NCBI GenBank assembly: GCA_016208685.1
Contig: JACQXM010000062.1
Coordinates: 62,001 to 126,000 of the forward strand
Length of the DNA stretch: 64,000 bases
Source of the DNA: Planctomycetota bacterium
Lineage (GTDB): Bacteria; Planctomycetota; Phycisphaerae; UBA1845
Direction of reading: 5' to 3'
The translations under genes and the position numbers were made by a program. The notes beneath the pieces are model-generated. The model was not told the origin of the DNA, did not search any database, and worked only from the letters and a program-made list of their open reading frames with translations. Below are positions 18,581 to 28,012 of this stretch, piece by piece (the first letter of the stretch is position 1; each line of letters begins with the position of its first letter).

Positions 18581-18955
18581 CTACAGCCGTTCCGCCAGGC
18601 GGTAGCCCAACCACACCGCGGCCAGCCCCAGCCCGTTGCAGAGCAACACGTTGGCCGTGGCTCGCGCCATCTGCCCGTCGTTGAGCAGGGCCAGCGTCTC
18701 CCAGCCGAAGCTGGAAAACGTGGTGTATCCGCCCAGCAAGCCGACCAGTAGCGCTATGCGGTATTCCTCGCGAATAACGTACGGGCCGGTAAGGGCGGCG
18801 CCGAGAAAGCCGATCGCCAGACACCCGGTGACGTTAACGAGCAAAGTTCCCACTGGAAACGAACCGCCCGCCAGCCGCTGCGCCAGCCCGGCGAGCGCGT
18901 AGCGCAACATCGAGCCCGCCGCTCCACCGGCGCCGATCAGTAACCACTTAGTCAT
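18581..18955 (-). CDS. crcB: Fluoride channel CrcB/Fluc
   Basis: 124 residues from ATG 18955 (an in-frame GTG lies at 18964). Four membrane helices are visible. Family hallmarks are GAGGAAGSMLRY at the N-terminus, GTLLVNVTGCLAIGFL (the Asn of the ion path), and GLLGGYTTFSSFGWETL, which contains the Thr/Phe box and the central Na site region of Fluc channels. Fluc works as an antiparallel dual-topology dimer that lets fluoride out of the cell. It is followed by the DUF190 gene as a two-gene unit. I checked the 100-nt leader for the fluoride riboswitch and did not see its conserved elements. Confidence 0.93.
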   Translation of the reverse strand: MTKWLLIGAGGAAGSMLRYALAGLAQRLAGGSFPVGTLLVNVTGCLAIGFLGAALTGPYVIREEYRIALLVGLLGGYTTFSSFGWETLALLNDGQMARATANVLLCNGLGLAAVWLGYRLAERL

Positions 18956-19055
18956 GCGATTCACCCTGCGAATGCCGCGGTCGCGTCAGTCCCCGCACCG
19001 GCCGGAAGAGTCGCCCCTGCAACCCGTCCGGCCCAGGACCCAGTCCGGTCGGCCG

Positions 19056-19724
19056 CTACGGTCCATCTCCCGGCGCCCGGACCACGAACACCCGGCCGTT
19101 CAGAATGCGACCGTCGCGAGCGTCGAAGGCCGGTATGGCTCGGCTCCGAGCCGGGACGACCTCGACCGTGAATCCGGAAGGGCGCAAACAATCCGGGAAG
19201 CGGTCGGCGGCGGGGCGGTTTATGTCGCTGATGTAGGCTCGCCCGCCGCGCTCCAGGCAGGCGGACAACAGCCCGGCGATGGGCAAATGGTTGCGCGGAT
19301 GGTAGACGACGTCCGATGCAACGATGGTGGTGAACCGCTCTGCCGGGGGGTGGCGCCAGTCCAAGCGGCGCACGTCGCGAAGCGTGACCCCATTGAGCTC
19401 GGCACTGGCGCGGGCGAACTCCAGCGCCTCCTCGTCATAGTCTGTGACGATGACGCCATATCCCAGCATGGTGAGTGCAATGCCTGCCAGACCGAGCCCG
19501 CCGCCCAGTTCCAGCAGGGGCCGCGCCGTCCGGGGACACGCCGAGGCGACGTAGTCGACCAACATCAACCCCGCCGGCCAGAGCTGCGCCCAGTAGGGTG
19601 CTTCCTCCGGCGGAGCGTCTGGGCGGAGGCGATGCAGGGCGTGCGGCTCCCGGGGTCCCAGGAGGCGCACGGTGATGCCGGCGACGTCCACGGCGTACTC
19701 CTGGGTCTCGTAGCCGCGGATCAT
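19056..19724 (-). CDS. SAM-dependent methyltransferase (METTL/ETFB-KMT-like)
   Basis: 222 residues. The ATG at 19724 overlaps the stop of the Nudix gene by 4 nt, so the two are probably co-translated. Motif I is PLLELGGGLGLAGIALTMLG, motif II VIVTDYDEEALEFARASAELN. APYWAQLWPAGLMLVDYV before motif I is typical of the seven-beta-strand lysine methyltransferase family that contains nicotinamide/ETFB methyltransferases (W..LWP.G..L). IVASDVVYHPRNHLPI is motif IV. It probably methylates a protein or small molecule; the substrate cannot be read from the sequence. Confidence 0.8.
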   Translation of the reverse strand: MIRGYETQEYAVDVAGITVRLLGPREPHALHRLRPDAPPEEAPYWAQLWPAGLMLVDYVASACPRTARPLLELGGGLGLAGIALTMLGYGVIVTDYDEEALEFARASAELNGVTLRDVRRLDWRHPPAERFTTIVASDVVYHPRNHLPIAGLLSACLERGGRAYISDINRPAADRFPDCLRPSGFTVEVVPARSRAIPAFDARDGRILNGRVFVVRAPGDGP

Positions 19725-20302
19725 CGGCGACCCGCCTCCGACAGCGCGATCCACTTGCGTTGCAGGCGAAGCACCGACTCATCGACATCCAGACCGGAAA
19801 CCTCCTCCGGGGTGACCCACGCCAGGTCCAGGGACTCCTCGCTGACGCGGTAATCGATGTCGCCGGTGACGTAGAGCCGAAATCGGATGTCATAGTGGAG
19901 GTGGGGCGGTTCGCCGTTGCGGGCGGGAATGGGATGAACGTCGACGTCGAAGATCTCCGGGGAGGCGGGCTCGATGGCCTGGATGCCGCTCTCCTCACGC
20001 GCCTCGCGCAGGGCGACGTTCAGGATGTCGGGGTGTCCGTCGGCGTGGCCGCCGAGTTGGAGCCATTTGCCCAGCTTGCGGTGGTGCGAAAGCAGGGCGC
20101 GCCGGCCGTCGGGGCTAAGCACCCAGGCGGAGCCGGTTATGTGGCCGGCGGGAAGGCGGCGATCAAAGCAGCGGGGTTCGGCGGTCACGAAAGAGACGAT
20201 CCGGTCGTAGCTTTCGCGCTCCGTGGGGTATGCGGGCGTGTAGCGTTCCAGCAGCGCGAGCAGAGGGCGGCGATGCACGACGACACTCCGTAGGCCGGCC
20301 AC
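19721..20302 (-). CDS. Nudix hydrolase
   Basis: 193 residues, GTG start at 20302. The Nudix box is GGHADGHPDILNVALREAREESGI-like, with the REAREESG core intact. The first Glu of the consensus GX5EX7REUXEEXGU is replaced by Pro, as in the 'GGHADG.PD' Nudix subgroup; the core Glu residues that bind metal are present. A helical N-terminal extension (RPLLALLERYTPAYPTERES) and WVTPEEVSGL near the C-terminus are typical of this subgroup. The substrate is unknown. It is upstream of and overlapping the methyltransferase gene. Confidence 0.87.
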   Translation of the reverse strand: MAGLRSVVVHRRPLLALLERYTPAYPTERESYDRIVSFVTAEPRCFDRRLPAGHITGSAWVLSPDGRRALLSHHRKLGKWLQLGGHADGHPDILNVALREAREESGIQAIEPASPEIFDVDVHPIPARNGEPPHLHYDIRFRLYVTGDIDYRVSEESLDLAWVTPEEVSGLDVDESVLRLQRKWIALSEAGRR

Positions 20303-20339
20303 AAACCCGGGAAAACAGGGCGGAATCCGTGTCCCAGGC

Positions 20340-20369
20340 TTGCGTCACCGGGTAGTCTTTCGATACACT
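20340..20369 (+). promoter_or_regulatory. Possible promoter of the PEP-CTERM surface protein gene
   Basis: TTGCGT at 20340-20345 and TACACT at 20364-20369 with 18 nt between. The same TACACT hexamer serves as the -10 of the 5S rRNA gene later in the window. About 100 nt of leader would separate it from the ATG at 20479. Based on hexamer match only. Confidence 0.3.
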
Positions 20370-20478
20370 GCATCGTAAATGCCCAGCCATGTCGCGTACA
20401 TGGGGGCGCGCCGCGCACCCAGGCCGCCGCGGGGAGCGAGCCGGCCTGTCGCCGCGTCGCCATGAAGGAGGGATGTAG

Positions 20479-23400
20479 ATGCTGACCGGTTTTCGTACGG
20501 TATCTTCAGAGCTGCGCGCATCGCGGCGAGGATGGCCCCTGGCGCTGGCTCTGCTGCTCGTCGGCGTTCCGGTCCGCGCCACGCCGGTGAGTTGGACGGG
20601 CACCGCGGGCAACTGGAACACTCCCGCCAACTGGTCCCTCAATCTGGTCCCCAACAATGCGGGGCAGACCTTTGAGGTGACGATCGGATCGGCCTCCCAC
20701 GATGTCACCGTGGACATCAGCCCCACGATCAACACCTTGGCCAACAGCGGCACGTTGCGTCTGGGCAGCGGCTTCACACTTACCTTGGTGCAAGCCGGCG
20801 GATTGACGAACAACGCCGGCGGGCAACTGTTGGTCGGGCACACGGGCACCTCGAACATCGTGGGGTCGGTGACCAACACCGGACTGGGTTGGGTGAGCTC
20901 CGGCGTGCTCACGATGGACCGGAGCATGACCAACAACGGCACGTTCTGGCTGGGCGACGGGTCATTCACCGGCGGCACGGCGGCCCTGCGGCTGGCGGGC
21001 GACGCCGCCTGGAACGGCGGCGGTGAGGTGTACTTTTTCTCTGCGGCCTCCACGACCGCCAACCAGCCGTTGATCGACATCCCCGCGGGTCGAACGCTGA
21101 CCAACAGCGCCACCCACCGCATTCACGGCGGCTCGGGCCGGATCGACGGAGCCGGGCGCCTGGTGAACCTCGGCCTCATCGACGCCGACAGCACCCTGCG
21201 TACCCTGCGCCTGGACGTCGACAACTTCTCCAACCAGGGCAACCTCTGGGCGCGGTCCGGTAACCTGGTGGTCGCGGTGGACGACTGGGCGAACTCCGGC
21301 ACTATCCGCGTTTCCAGCGGCAGCCAATCGAGCTTCAGCGGCCAGTTGTTTACGAACGAAGCCGCCGGAATCATAGAGAGCGTGGGCGGCGCCGATCTGA
21401 GCCTCTCGCAGGCGTTCACCAACGCCGGCGTGGTCGCCACGGGGGGTGTGGGCACCATCCACTTCACGGGCAACAATACGCTGATCACCAACCTGCCTTC
21501 GGGCGTCATCGACGCCACCGCCGGCACCGTGTTCTTCAGCGGCACCAACGCCCTGGTGCAGAACTTCGGCGCCCTGCGCGCCAACGAGGGAACGCTGGAG
21601 TTCCGCGGCGGTACCGACATGTTCGGCGGCACGGTCAGCCTACTGGACCACAGCGCGCTGAACGTGCGCGCCGGCACGACCAGCCTCTCCCAGGTGCACA
21701 CCACGCTGGATGCCACCAGCACGCTCGCCGCAATCGACCAGGGCACGGGCGCGGCCACCTTCACTCACAACGGTGTGGTAACCAACAACGGCGGCCTGCT
21801 GCTCGCGGATTCCGACGGCGGCAACTCGGCGACCTTTAACCTTAACGGGCACCTGATCGACGTCGGCGGCACCATCCGAGCGGACGGGGGCGACTTCAAC
21901 GTGAGCGACGCCGTGGTGGATGAGAGCGGCATGTTGTCTCTGGAGCTTCGCAATGGCGGCGACATCCGCTTCACCAACGTCGACTCCAGCGCCGCGGCCA
22001 TGGACGTAACGTGGCTGGGCAACGGCGGCTCGCTGGTGTTCGACAACTATCGCCGGTCGGCGCCCGTGGCTTCGACGACGTCTCTCGACCTTACCGGCTG
22101 GGCGGCGACGGGCGGCGCCCTGACGGTGCAGAATTCCAGCAGCCTGAGCGGCAGCGGCGTGACGGCCCTGCCGGCGAGCACGGCGGTGACGGTCTCCAAC
22201 AACTCGCGTCTGGACCTTACCGGCCTGACTCAGGCGCCGGCGGGCACGCTCATCGACCTGGTCTCCAACGGGCGGCTGGCGGCCGCCAACCTGACGGTGG
22301 ACGGCGAACTCAGACTCCGCGGCGGCACGCTGGAGGGCAACCTGATGCTCAATCCCTCCGCCGTCTTCACGGTCAACAACCAGGGCACGAACCGGATCGC
22401 CGGCTCGCTCGGTTGGGTGGGCAACCGCACGCTGACGCTCGGCGGCGGCAGCGCCGGCCTGGGAATCGACGGGGGGCTGACCATCAATGCCGGTTCCGGC
22501 ATTCGTCTGGCGGACAACGGCCAGCGGATTTTCGGGCAGGGGACCATTGTCAACAACGGATTGATCGAGGGCGGCGCGCCCAACACCAGCAACAGCACGT
22601 ACGTAGAAAACAACGTGACCAACAACGTGGGGGGTATCATCCGTGCCTTCCGCAACGGCGCGGCCAACAACACCTTTTTCCAGTTGTTCGGCAACATCAC
22701 CAACAACGGAGTCATAGAAGCCGACGGAGCCAACCTCTATTTCAACGGCGCCGACGTGGTGAACAACGCTACCTTGCGGGCGACCAACAACGCCGCGGGC
22801 AGCAAGCTTATCTTCCTCGGAGGCGCCACGGTCACCAACAACAACGGCACGACGACCATCGACGGGGCCTCCAGCGCACTCGAGGTCTCGGCGGGGTCGA
22901 ACGTGGCGCTGGGCACGCTCACTTTCGCCAACGGCGGTGGCGGGTTCACTTCCGACGGCAACACGACGCTGACGGCCACCAACACCGTTTCCCTGGGCGC
23001 CGGCTCGCAGTTCACGGTCACCAATTCGTCGCGATTCAACGCCCCGGGCATCAACCTCGACGGGACGCTCGTGGTGCAGAACAGCGCGGCGGTCAACGCG
23101 CCCATCACCGTGGGCACCACGGGGCAGATCACCGCCAACAGCAGCATCGGTACGCTGAACGGCAACGTCACGGTGCAGGGCAGCGCCGGCAATGACGGCC
23201 GGATCTCCGTCGTGCAGAACGGTGCTCAGATCACCGGGACCGGCGTGGTCACCAACAGCGGTCTGATCGAGGGCGGAGCGCCCAACACCAGCAACAGCAC
23301 CTACTTCGTCAATGATCTGATCAACACGGCGCAGGGCATCGTCCGCGCCTTCCGCAATGGCGCGGCCAACAACACCTTTTTCCAGTTGTTTGGCAACATT

Positions 23401-26400
23401 ACCAACAACGGAGTCATAGAAGCCGACGGGGCGAATCTCTATTTCAACGGCGCCGACCTGGTGAACAACGCCACGTTGCGGGCGGTCAACAACGCCGCGG
23501 GCAGCAAGATCATCTTCCTCGGAGGCGCGACGGTCACCAACAACAATGGCACGACGACGATCGACGGCGCCTCCAGCACGCTCGAGGTGTCCGGTGGGTC
23601 GAACGTAGCGCTGGGCACGCTCACCTTCGCCAACGGCGCCGGCGGCTTCACCTCCGACGGGGGCACCAGTCTGACGGCCACCAACACCGTTTCCCTGGGC
23701 GCCGGCTCGCAGTTCAGTGTGCAAAACTCCAGTCGGTTCAATGCACCGGGGTTGAACCTGGCCGGCGGACTTACCGTGAACAACTCCGCGGCGGTGAACG
23801 CACCGATCACCGTCGCCCCCACGGGGCAGATCACCGCCAACAGCGGCAATGCCACCCTCAACGGCAACGTCACCGTGCAGCGCAGCGGACCGAACTTCGG
23901 GCGGCTCTCCTTGGTGCAGAACGGCGCCCAGTTCAACGGCTCCGGGGTCATCACCAATAACGGACTGATCGAGGGCGGCGCCCCCAACACCAGCAACAGC
24001 ACGTTCCTGTCCAACGACGTCGTGAACGCGGCGCCGGGCGTCGTCCGCGCTTTCCAGAACGGGGCGGCCACCAACACCTTCTTCCAGATTCTGGGGAACG
24101 TTACCAATGCCGGGGTGTTCGAGGCCGTCGGCAGCAACTTGTATTTCAACAGTGCGGACGTGGCCAACAGCGGCGTTCTTCGCGCGGTGAGCAATCCGGC
24201 GGGAAGCAAGCTCATCTTCATCGGCGGTTCCACGGTCACCAACGCTGGCGGAAGCACCACCGTCGACGGGGCCAACAGCGCCCTGGAGGTCTCGCAGGGA
24301 TCGGTCGTGAACCTGGGCACGCTGACGCTGAGCAACAACGCCGGCGGGTTCACCTCGGATGGCGGCACTTCGCTGACCGCCGGCAACACGGTCACGGTAG
24401 GTCCGCTGGCGACCTTCACCGTGACCAACAGCAGCCGCTTCAACGCCCCGGGGCTTACCCTGGACGGCAACCTCACGGTGCAGAACTCGGCCGCGGTCAA
24501 CGCCCCGATCACCGTCCGTCCCGGCGCCCACATTACGGCCAACAGCGGGACGGCCACGCTGAATGGCAACGTGGTCCTGCAGGACGGCATCGGCAGCACC
24601 GGCGTACTCTCCCTGGTGCAAAACGGCGCCGTGGTCAACGGCACAGGCGTAATCACCAACAATGGGCTGATCGAGGGCGGCGCGCCCAGCGCCAACAACA
24701 GCACGTACCTGGATAGCACGGTGATTAACGGCGCCGACGGCGAGATTCGCGCCTTCCGCAACGGTACGGCCGTGCCCACGTACTTGCAGATCCGCGGGAA
24801 CGTGACCAACGCCGGGATCATGGAAGCGGACGCGGCGACGCTGTACTTCACTGGCGCCAACGTGACCAACAGCGGCACCATTCGGGCGCGGACCACGGCC
24901 AACAGCGCCCTGACCTTCACCAACAGCTCGGTGGTCACCGACATGGGAGGCGTGCTGAACCTGCCCACGGGCAGCGTGGGCCAGATCGAGAACTCCTCGC
25001 GTGTGGAAGCCAACACCACGGTGTCACAGGGGGCCACGCTGTCACTGGTCAATTCCGCCCGGCTGGGCGGTCCGGGGCTGCTGGTGGCCGGGCAGTTCTT
25101 CGCCCAGAATTCGGTGGTGGTGTCGGCGCCGACGACTCTGGCGCCCACGGGTCTTCTCACCGCCAACTCCGGCAGCGTGACGTTCACCAGGGACGTAACG
25201 GTGCAGGCCGCGGGACCGGATGAAGGACGCATCTCGATCGTGCAAAACAGCGCTAGCGTCAACGGCGCGGGCACGATCACCAACAGCGGCATCATCGAAG
25301 GCGGCGCGCCCAGCAACAGCAACACCACCTTCCTGAACAACCCGCTCGTCAACAACGTCGACGGTATGGTCCGCGCCTTCAGCAACAACGGGGCGACGGG
25401 AACGGTGTTCCAGCTCGGCGGCTCTTTGATCAACCGCGGGCTGCTGAGCGCCGACGCCGCGACCCTCAGCTTCGCGGGCCTGTTCGCTGACAACACCGGA
25501 GGCATGCTCTCGGCAACCAACGGTGGAAGGCTGCTGTTCAACTCATCGTACCTGGGCGGAACCGGCGGCACGGCGACCGTCAACGGCGACGCCGGCCGGC
25601 TGGAGCTCTCCGGCGGAGCGACGGTGGGGTTGGATTCGCTTTCCCTGCTCAACGGCGGTGATGTGACCATCCGTGACGGCAACAGCGCCCTGGCGCTTCC
25701 CACGGCAGTGACCATCGGTGGCACGGGGGTGGCCACGATTTCCAACGGCGGGCGCTGGACCTTGCCCACGCTGACCGTCAACGGGTTGCTGTCGCTCCAG
25801 GGGGGCACGGTGTTCGGCAACGTCAACGTCGGCGGGACCGGCACGGTCAACGCCAGCGCCGGCGCCAACCTCATCGACGGTGACGTGGCCACGGCGTCCG
25901 GCGCTCTGCTGACCGTGAACCAGGGCGGAACCAGTCTGGTGCTCAACGGCGCCCTCACCAACGTCGCGGGCGCGACGGTGCGTCTGAACTCCAACACCAC
26001 CGCACTGTCCGGGACCGGGCTCTTCACCAACGCCGGGCTGCTGGAGGCGGGCGCCTTCAACAACAACTCCACGGTGACCCTGAGCAAGACCCTGAACAAC
26101 AGCGGCACGGTGACCGGCGCCTCCCTGGGCGGGGCGACCAACACCACGTTCCAGATCACGGCCGCCACCCTCACCAACAGCGGCAGCATCACGGCCTCCG
26201 GGGCCAACGTGCTGCTTAACGGAACCGCCGTGGCGCATTCGGGAACCCTCCGCGCCGAGGGCGGCACGGATCTGAGCTTCCAGAACAGCGCCGCGCTGAC
26301 GAACCTGGGCGGGAGCATTCAGATCGACTCGGACCAAAGCATACTGGAAGTGCTCTCGTCGTCGAACGTCAATGCCAACAGCCTGTCACTCACAAACGGC

Positions 26401-27948
26401 GGGGACGTGCTGGTGCAGTCCGCCACGCTCAACGTCAACGCTCCCTTCATCGCCGGCGCCTCGTCGGTGGTAACGGTGCAGAGCGCGGGGGTCTTGGGCG
26501 GCGCGGGCGTGCAGGTGGGCGGCGTGATGAACGCCGGGCAGTCGACCATCAACACCACGACCACCATCGGGGCGACGGGGCAGCTCAACATCACCTCCAG
26601 CGGCACGGCGACCTTCAACGCCGCGGTGAACATTCTGGCCGCCGGACCCAATGAGGGACGGCTGTCGCTTCAGGGCAACAGCCACCGCATGGGCGGCACG
26701 GGCGTGATCACCAACAGCGGCATCATCCTGGGGGCGGCGCCCAACAGCGGCAACAGCACCTTCATCGACAACGGCCTCACCAACAACGCCGACGGGCTGG
26801 TCCGCGCCGGGCAAAACGGGGCGGCCACCAACACCTTCCTCCAGTTCAGCAACACCATCAGCAACGCCGGCATCATGGAGGCCGACGGTGGGAACCTGTA
26901 TTTCACCACCGGCGCCAACGTGGCCAACAGCGGCACCCTCCGCGCGGTGAGCAACGCCGCGGGCAGCAAGCTCGTGGCCCTCAACGCCGCGCAGATCACC
27001 TCGGCCGGCGGCGGTGGAACCGGCGAGCTCACCGGAGCGGCGAGCGCCCTGGAGATCTCCTCCAACGCCGACGTGGCGTTCGGCACGCTGACTTTCGCGT
27101 CCGGGGCCGGCGGGTTCATCACCGGCTCGGGGTCCACGCTCAGCGCCAACAACGCCACTCTGGGGGCGGGCTCGACGTTCAACGTGCAGAGCTCGGCGCT
27201 CTTCACCGTGGGCAACAACCTCAACAACAGCGGCACCATCGCGCTGACCGCCAGCGCTTCGCTGGTGGCCAACGGACCGGTGACCAACGCCGCGGGCTCG
27301 ACGCTCTCCGCGGCCAACGGCACGACGCTGGACTTCAACTCGGCGCTGACGGTCAACAACATCCTGGACATCGGCAACAACGTGGTGGACATCGACGGCG
27401 ATCTGACCTTCGGCGCCGGCGGACGGCTGCGGGCGGTCAGCGGGGGGCGCATCCGTCTGGCGGGGGACCTCTCAAACGCCAGCACGCTCAACACCGACTT
27501 CGACTCTCGCGACCTGGTGTGGGAGCTGGACCGCAACCTCAATGCCGCTGACCCGCTGCTGCTGGAGGCCGGCAGCCGGAACCTGGGCAACTCGGCGGCC
27601 GCCGGGCTTCCCGACAACTTCGCCCTGGGCACCCTGCTGATCTCAGGCGCCGATGAGTTCGTGCGGCTTGTCGATCTGTTCAACAACCCCGGGGACGGCG
27701 CCGCCGACGCCCTGTATGTCTCGACGCTGACCATCTCTGATCCCGACTCGCGGCTGACCCTCAACGGACTGACGCTCTACTACCAGATCTTCAACGGCAG
27801 CATGGCGCAGATCGACCTTTCATTGGGCGGGGCGTTCACCTCGCTCAACGCCGCGCTGGGCATTCCGGAGCCGGCGACGGTGTTGATGATGGTTGCGGGC
27901 TGTGGGGTTCTGCTCCTGACGGCGCGAGGCCGTCGGCGCGGGCGGTAA
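20479..27948 (+). CDS. Giant Asn-rich repeat surface protein with PEP-CTERM sorting signal
   Basis: 2489 residues. The ATG at 20479 is preceded by AAGGAGGG. A basic N-terminus and hydrophobic core (WPLALALLLVGVPVRA) form the signal peptide. The body begins with VSWTGTAGNWNTPANWSLN, a motif common in autotransporter-like beta-helix repeat proteins, then runs of short strands rich in Asn, Thr, Ser and Gly (TNNGVIEADGANLYFNGADV). Three exact 702-bp units (see repeat entry) and three more diverged copies make up much of the middle. The end GIPEPATVLMMVAGCG then VLLLTARGRRRGR is a PEP-CTERM signal: PEP motif, membrane helix, Arg cluster, which is recognised by exosortases. No exosortase gene is in the window. 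Predicted secreted beta-helical adhesin or matrix protein, tied to exopolysaccharide as in other PEP-CTERM systems (inference). Confidence 0.9.
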   Translation: MLTGFRTVSSELRASRRGWPLALALLLVGVPVRATPVSWTGTAGNWNTPANWSLNLVPNNAGQTFEVTIGSASHDVTVDISPTINTLANSGTLRLGSGFTLTLVQAGGLTNNAGGQLLVGHTGTSNIVGSVTNTGLGWVSSGVLTMDRSMTNNGTFWLGDGSFTGGTAALRLAGDAAWNGGGEVYFFSAASTTANQPLIDIPAGRTLTNSATHRIHGGSGRIDGAGRLVNLGLIDADSTLRTLRLDVDNFSNQGNLWARSGNLVVAVDDWANSGTIRVSSGSQSSFSGQLFTNEAAGIIESVGGADLSLSQAFTNAGVVATGGVGTIHFTGNNTLITNLPSGVIDATAGTVFFSGTNALVQNFGALRANEGTLEFRGGTDMFGGTVSLLDHSALNVRAGTTSLSQVHTTLDATSTLAAIDQGTGAATFTHNGVVTNNGGLLLADSDGGNSATFNLNGHLIDVGGTIRADGGDFNVSDAVVDESGMLSLELRNGGDIRFTNVDSSAAAMDVTWLGNGGSLVFDNYRRSAPVASTTSLDLTGWAATGGALTVQNSSSLSGSGVTALPASTAVTVSNNSRLDLTGLTQAPAGTLIDLVSNGRLAAANLTVDGELRLRGGTLEGNLMLNPSAVFTVNNQGTNRIAGSLGWVGNRTLTLGGGSAGLGIDGGLTINAGSGIRLADNGQRIFGQGTIVNNGLIEGGAPNTSNSTYVENNVTNNVGGIIRAFRNGAANNTFFQLFGNITNNGVIEADGANLYFNGADVVNNATLRATNNAAGSKLIFLGGATVTNNNGTTTIDGASSALEVSAGSNVALGTLTFANGGGGFTSDGNTTLTATNTVSLGAGSQFTVTNSSRFNAPGINLDGTLVVQNSAAVNAPITVGTTGQITANSSIGTLNGNVTVQGSAGNDGRISVVQNGAQITGTGVVTNSGLIEGGAPNTSNSTYFVNDLINTAQGIVRAFRNGAANNTFFQLFGNITNNGVIEADGANLYFNGADLVNNATLRAVNNAAGSKIIFLGGATVTNNNGTTTIDGASSTLEVSGGSNVALGTLTFANGAGGFTSDGGTSLTATNTVSLGAGSQFSVQNSSRFNAPGLNLAGGLTVNNSAAVNAPITVAPTGQITANSGNATLNGNVTVQRSGPNFGRLSLVQNGAQFNGSGVITNNGLIEGGAPNTSNSTFLSNDVVNAAPGVVRAFQNGAATNTFFQILGNVTNAGVFEAVGSNLYFNSADVANSGVLRAVSNPAGSKLIFIGGSTVTNAGGSTTVDGANSALEVSQGSVVNLGTLTLSNNAGGFTSDGGTSLTAGNTVTVGPLATFTVTNSSRFNAPGLTLDGNLTVQNSAAVNAPITVRPGAHITANSGTATLNGNVVLQDGIGSTGVLSLVQNGAVVNGTGVITNNGLIEGGAPSANNSTYLDSTVINGADGEIRAFRNGTAVPTYLQIRGNVTNAGIMEADAATLYFTGANVTNSGTIRARTTANSALTFTNSSVVTDMGGVLNLPTGSVGQIENSSRVEANTTVSQGATLSLVNSARLGGPGLLVAGQFFAQNSVVVSAPTTLAPTGLLTANSGSVTFTRDVTVQAAGPDEGRISIVQNSASVNGAGTITNSGIIEGGAPSNSNTTFLNNPLVNNVDGMVRAFSNNGATGTVFQLGGSLINRGLLSADAATLSFAGLFADNTGGMLSATNGGRLLFNSSYLGGTGGTATVNGDAGRLELSGGATVGLDSLSLLNGGDVTIRDGNSALALPTAVTIGGTGVATISNGGRWTLPTLTVNGLLSLQGGTVFGNVNVGGTGTVNASAGANLIDGDVATASGALLTVNQGGTSLVLNGALTNVAGATVRLNSNTTALSGTGLFTNAGLLEAGAFNNNSTVTLSKTLNNSGTVTGASLGGATNTTFQITAATLTNSGSITASGANVLLNGTAVAHSGTLRAEGGTDLSFQNSAALTNLGGSIQIDSDQSILEVLSSSNVNANSLSLTNGGDVLVQSATLNVNAPFIAGASSVVTVQSAGVLGGAGVQVGGVMNAGQSTINTTTTIGATGQLNITSSGTATFNAAVNILAAGPNEGRLSLQGNSHRMGGTGVITNSGIILGAAPNSGNSTFIDNGLTNNADGLVRAGQNGAATNTFLQFSNTISNAGIMEADGGNLYFTTGANVANSGTLRAVSNAAGSKLVALNAAQITSAGGGGTGELTGAASALEISSNADVAFGTLTFASGAGGFITGSGSTLSANNATLGAGSTFNVQSSALFTVGNNLNNSGTIALTASASLVANGPVTNAAGSTLSAANGTTLDFNSALTVNNILDIGNNVVDIDGDLTFGAGGRLRAVSGGRIRLAGDLSNASTLNTDFDSRDLVWELDRNLNAADPLLLEAGSRNLGNSAAAGLPDNFALGTLLISGADEFVRLVDLFNNPGDGAADALYVSTLTISDPDSRLTLNGLTLYYQIFNGSMAQIDLSLGGAFTSLNAALGIPEPATVLMMVAGCGVLLLTARGRRRGR
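22549..24654 (+). repeat. Three tandem 702-bp units inside the PEP-CTERM gene
   Basis: The landmark encoding LIEGGAPNTSNST (or a close variant) recurs at about 22561, 23263, 23965 and 24667, that is at exactly 702-bp (234-residue) steps. The first two units are close to identical at the DNA level. Later, more diverged copies appear at about 25291 (624-bp step) and 26722. Constant length in codons with little drift suggests recent duplication or gene conversion. Confidence 0.85.
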
Positions 27949-28012
27949 GCGCCGGGTCAAGGCGGCGAAGCCTGAGCGCGGCGCGGCGAACCGTCGAAAG
28001 AGCCCGCCCGCC

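Noticed and set aside
18956..19055. Possible fluoride riboswitch upstream of crcB
   Set aside because: The 100-nt leader lacks the conserved GAUG and CUGAUGG-type elements and the expected pseudoknot pairing. A covariance-model scan could overturn this.
21640..26318. Long minus-strand frames of over 950 residues opposite the PEP-CTERM gene
   Set aside because: They are shadows produced by the repetitive Asn/Thr/Gly codons of the real gene; their own repeats mirror its period and there is no signal or ribosome binding site.
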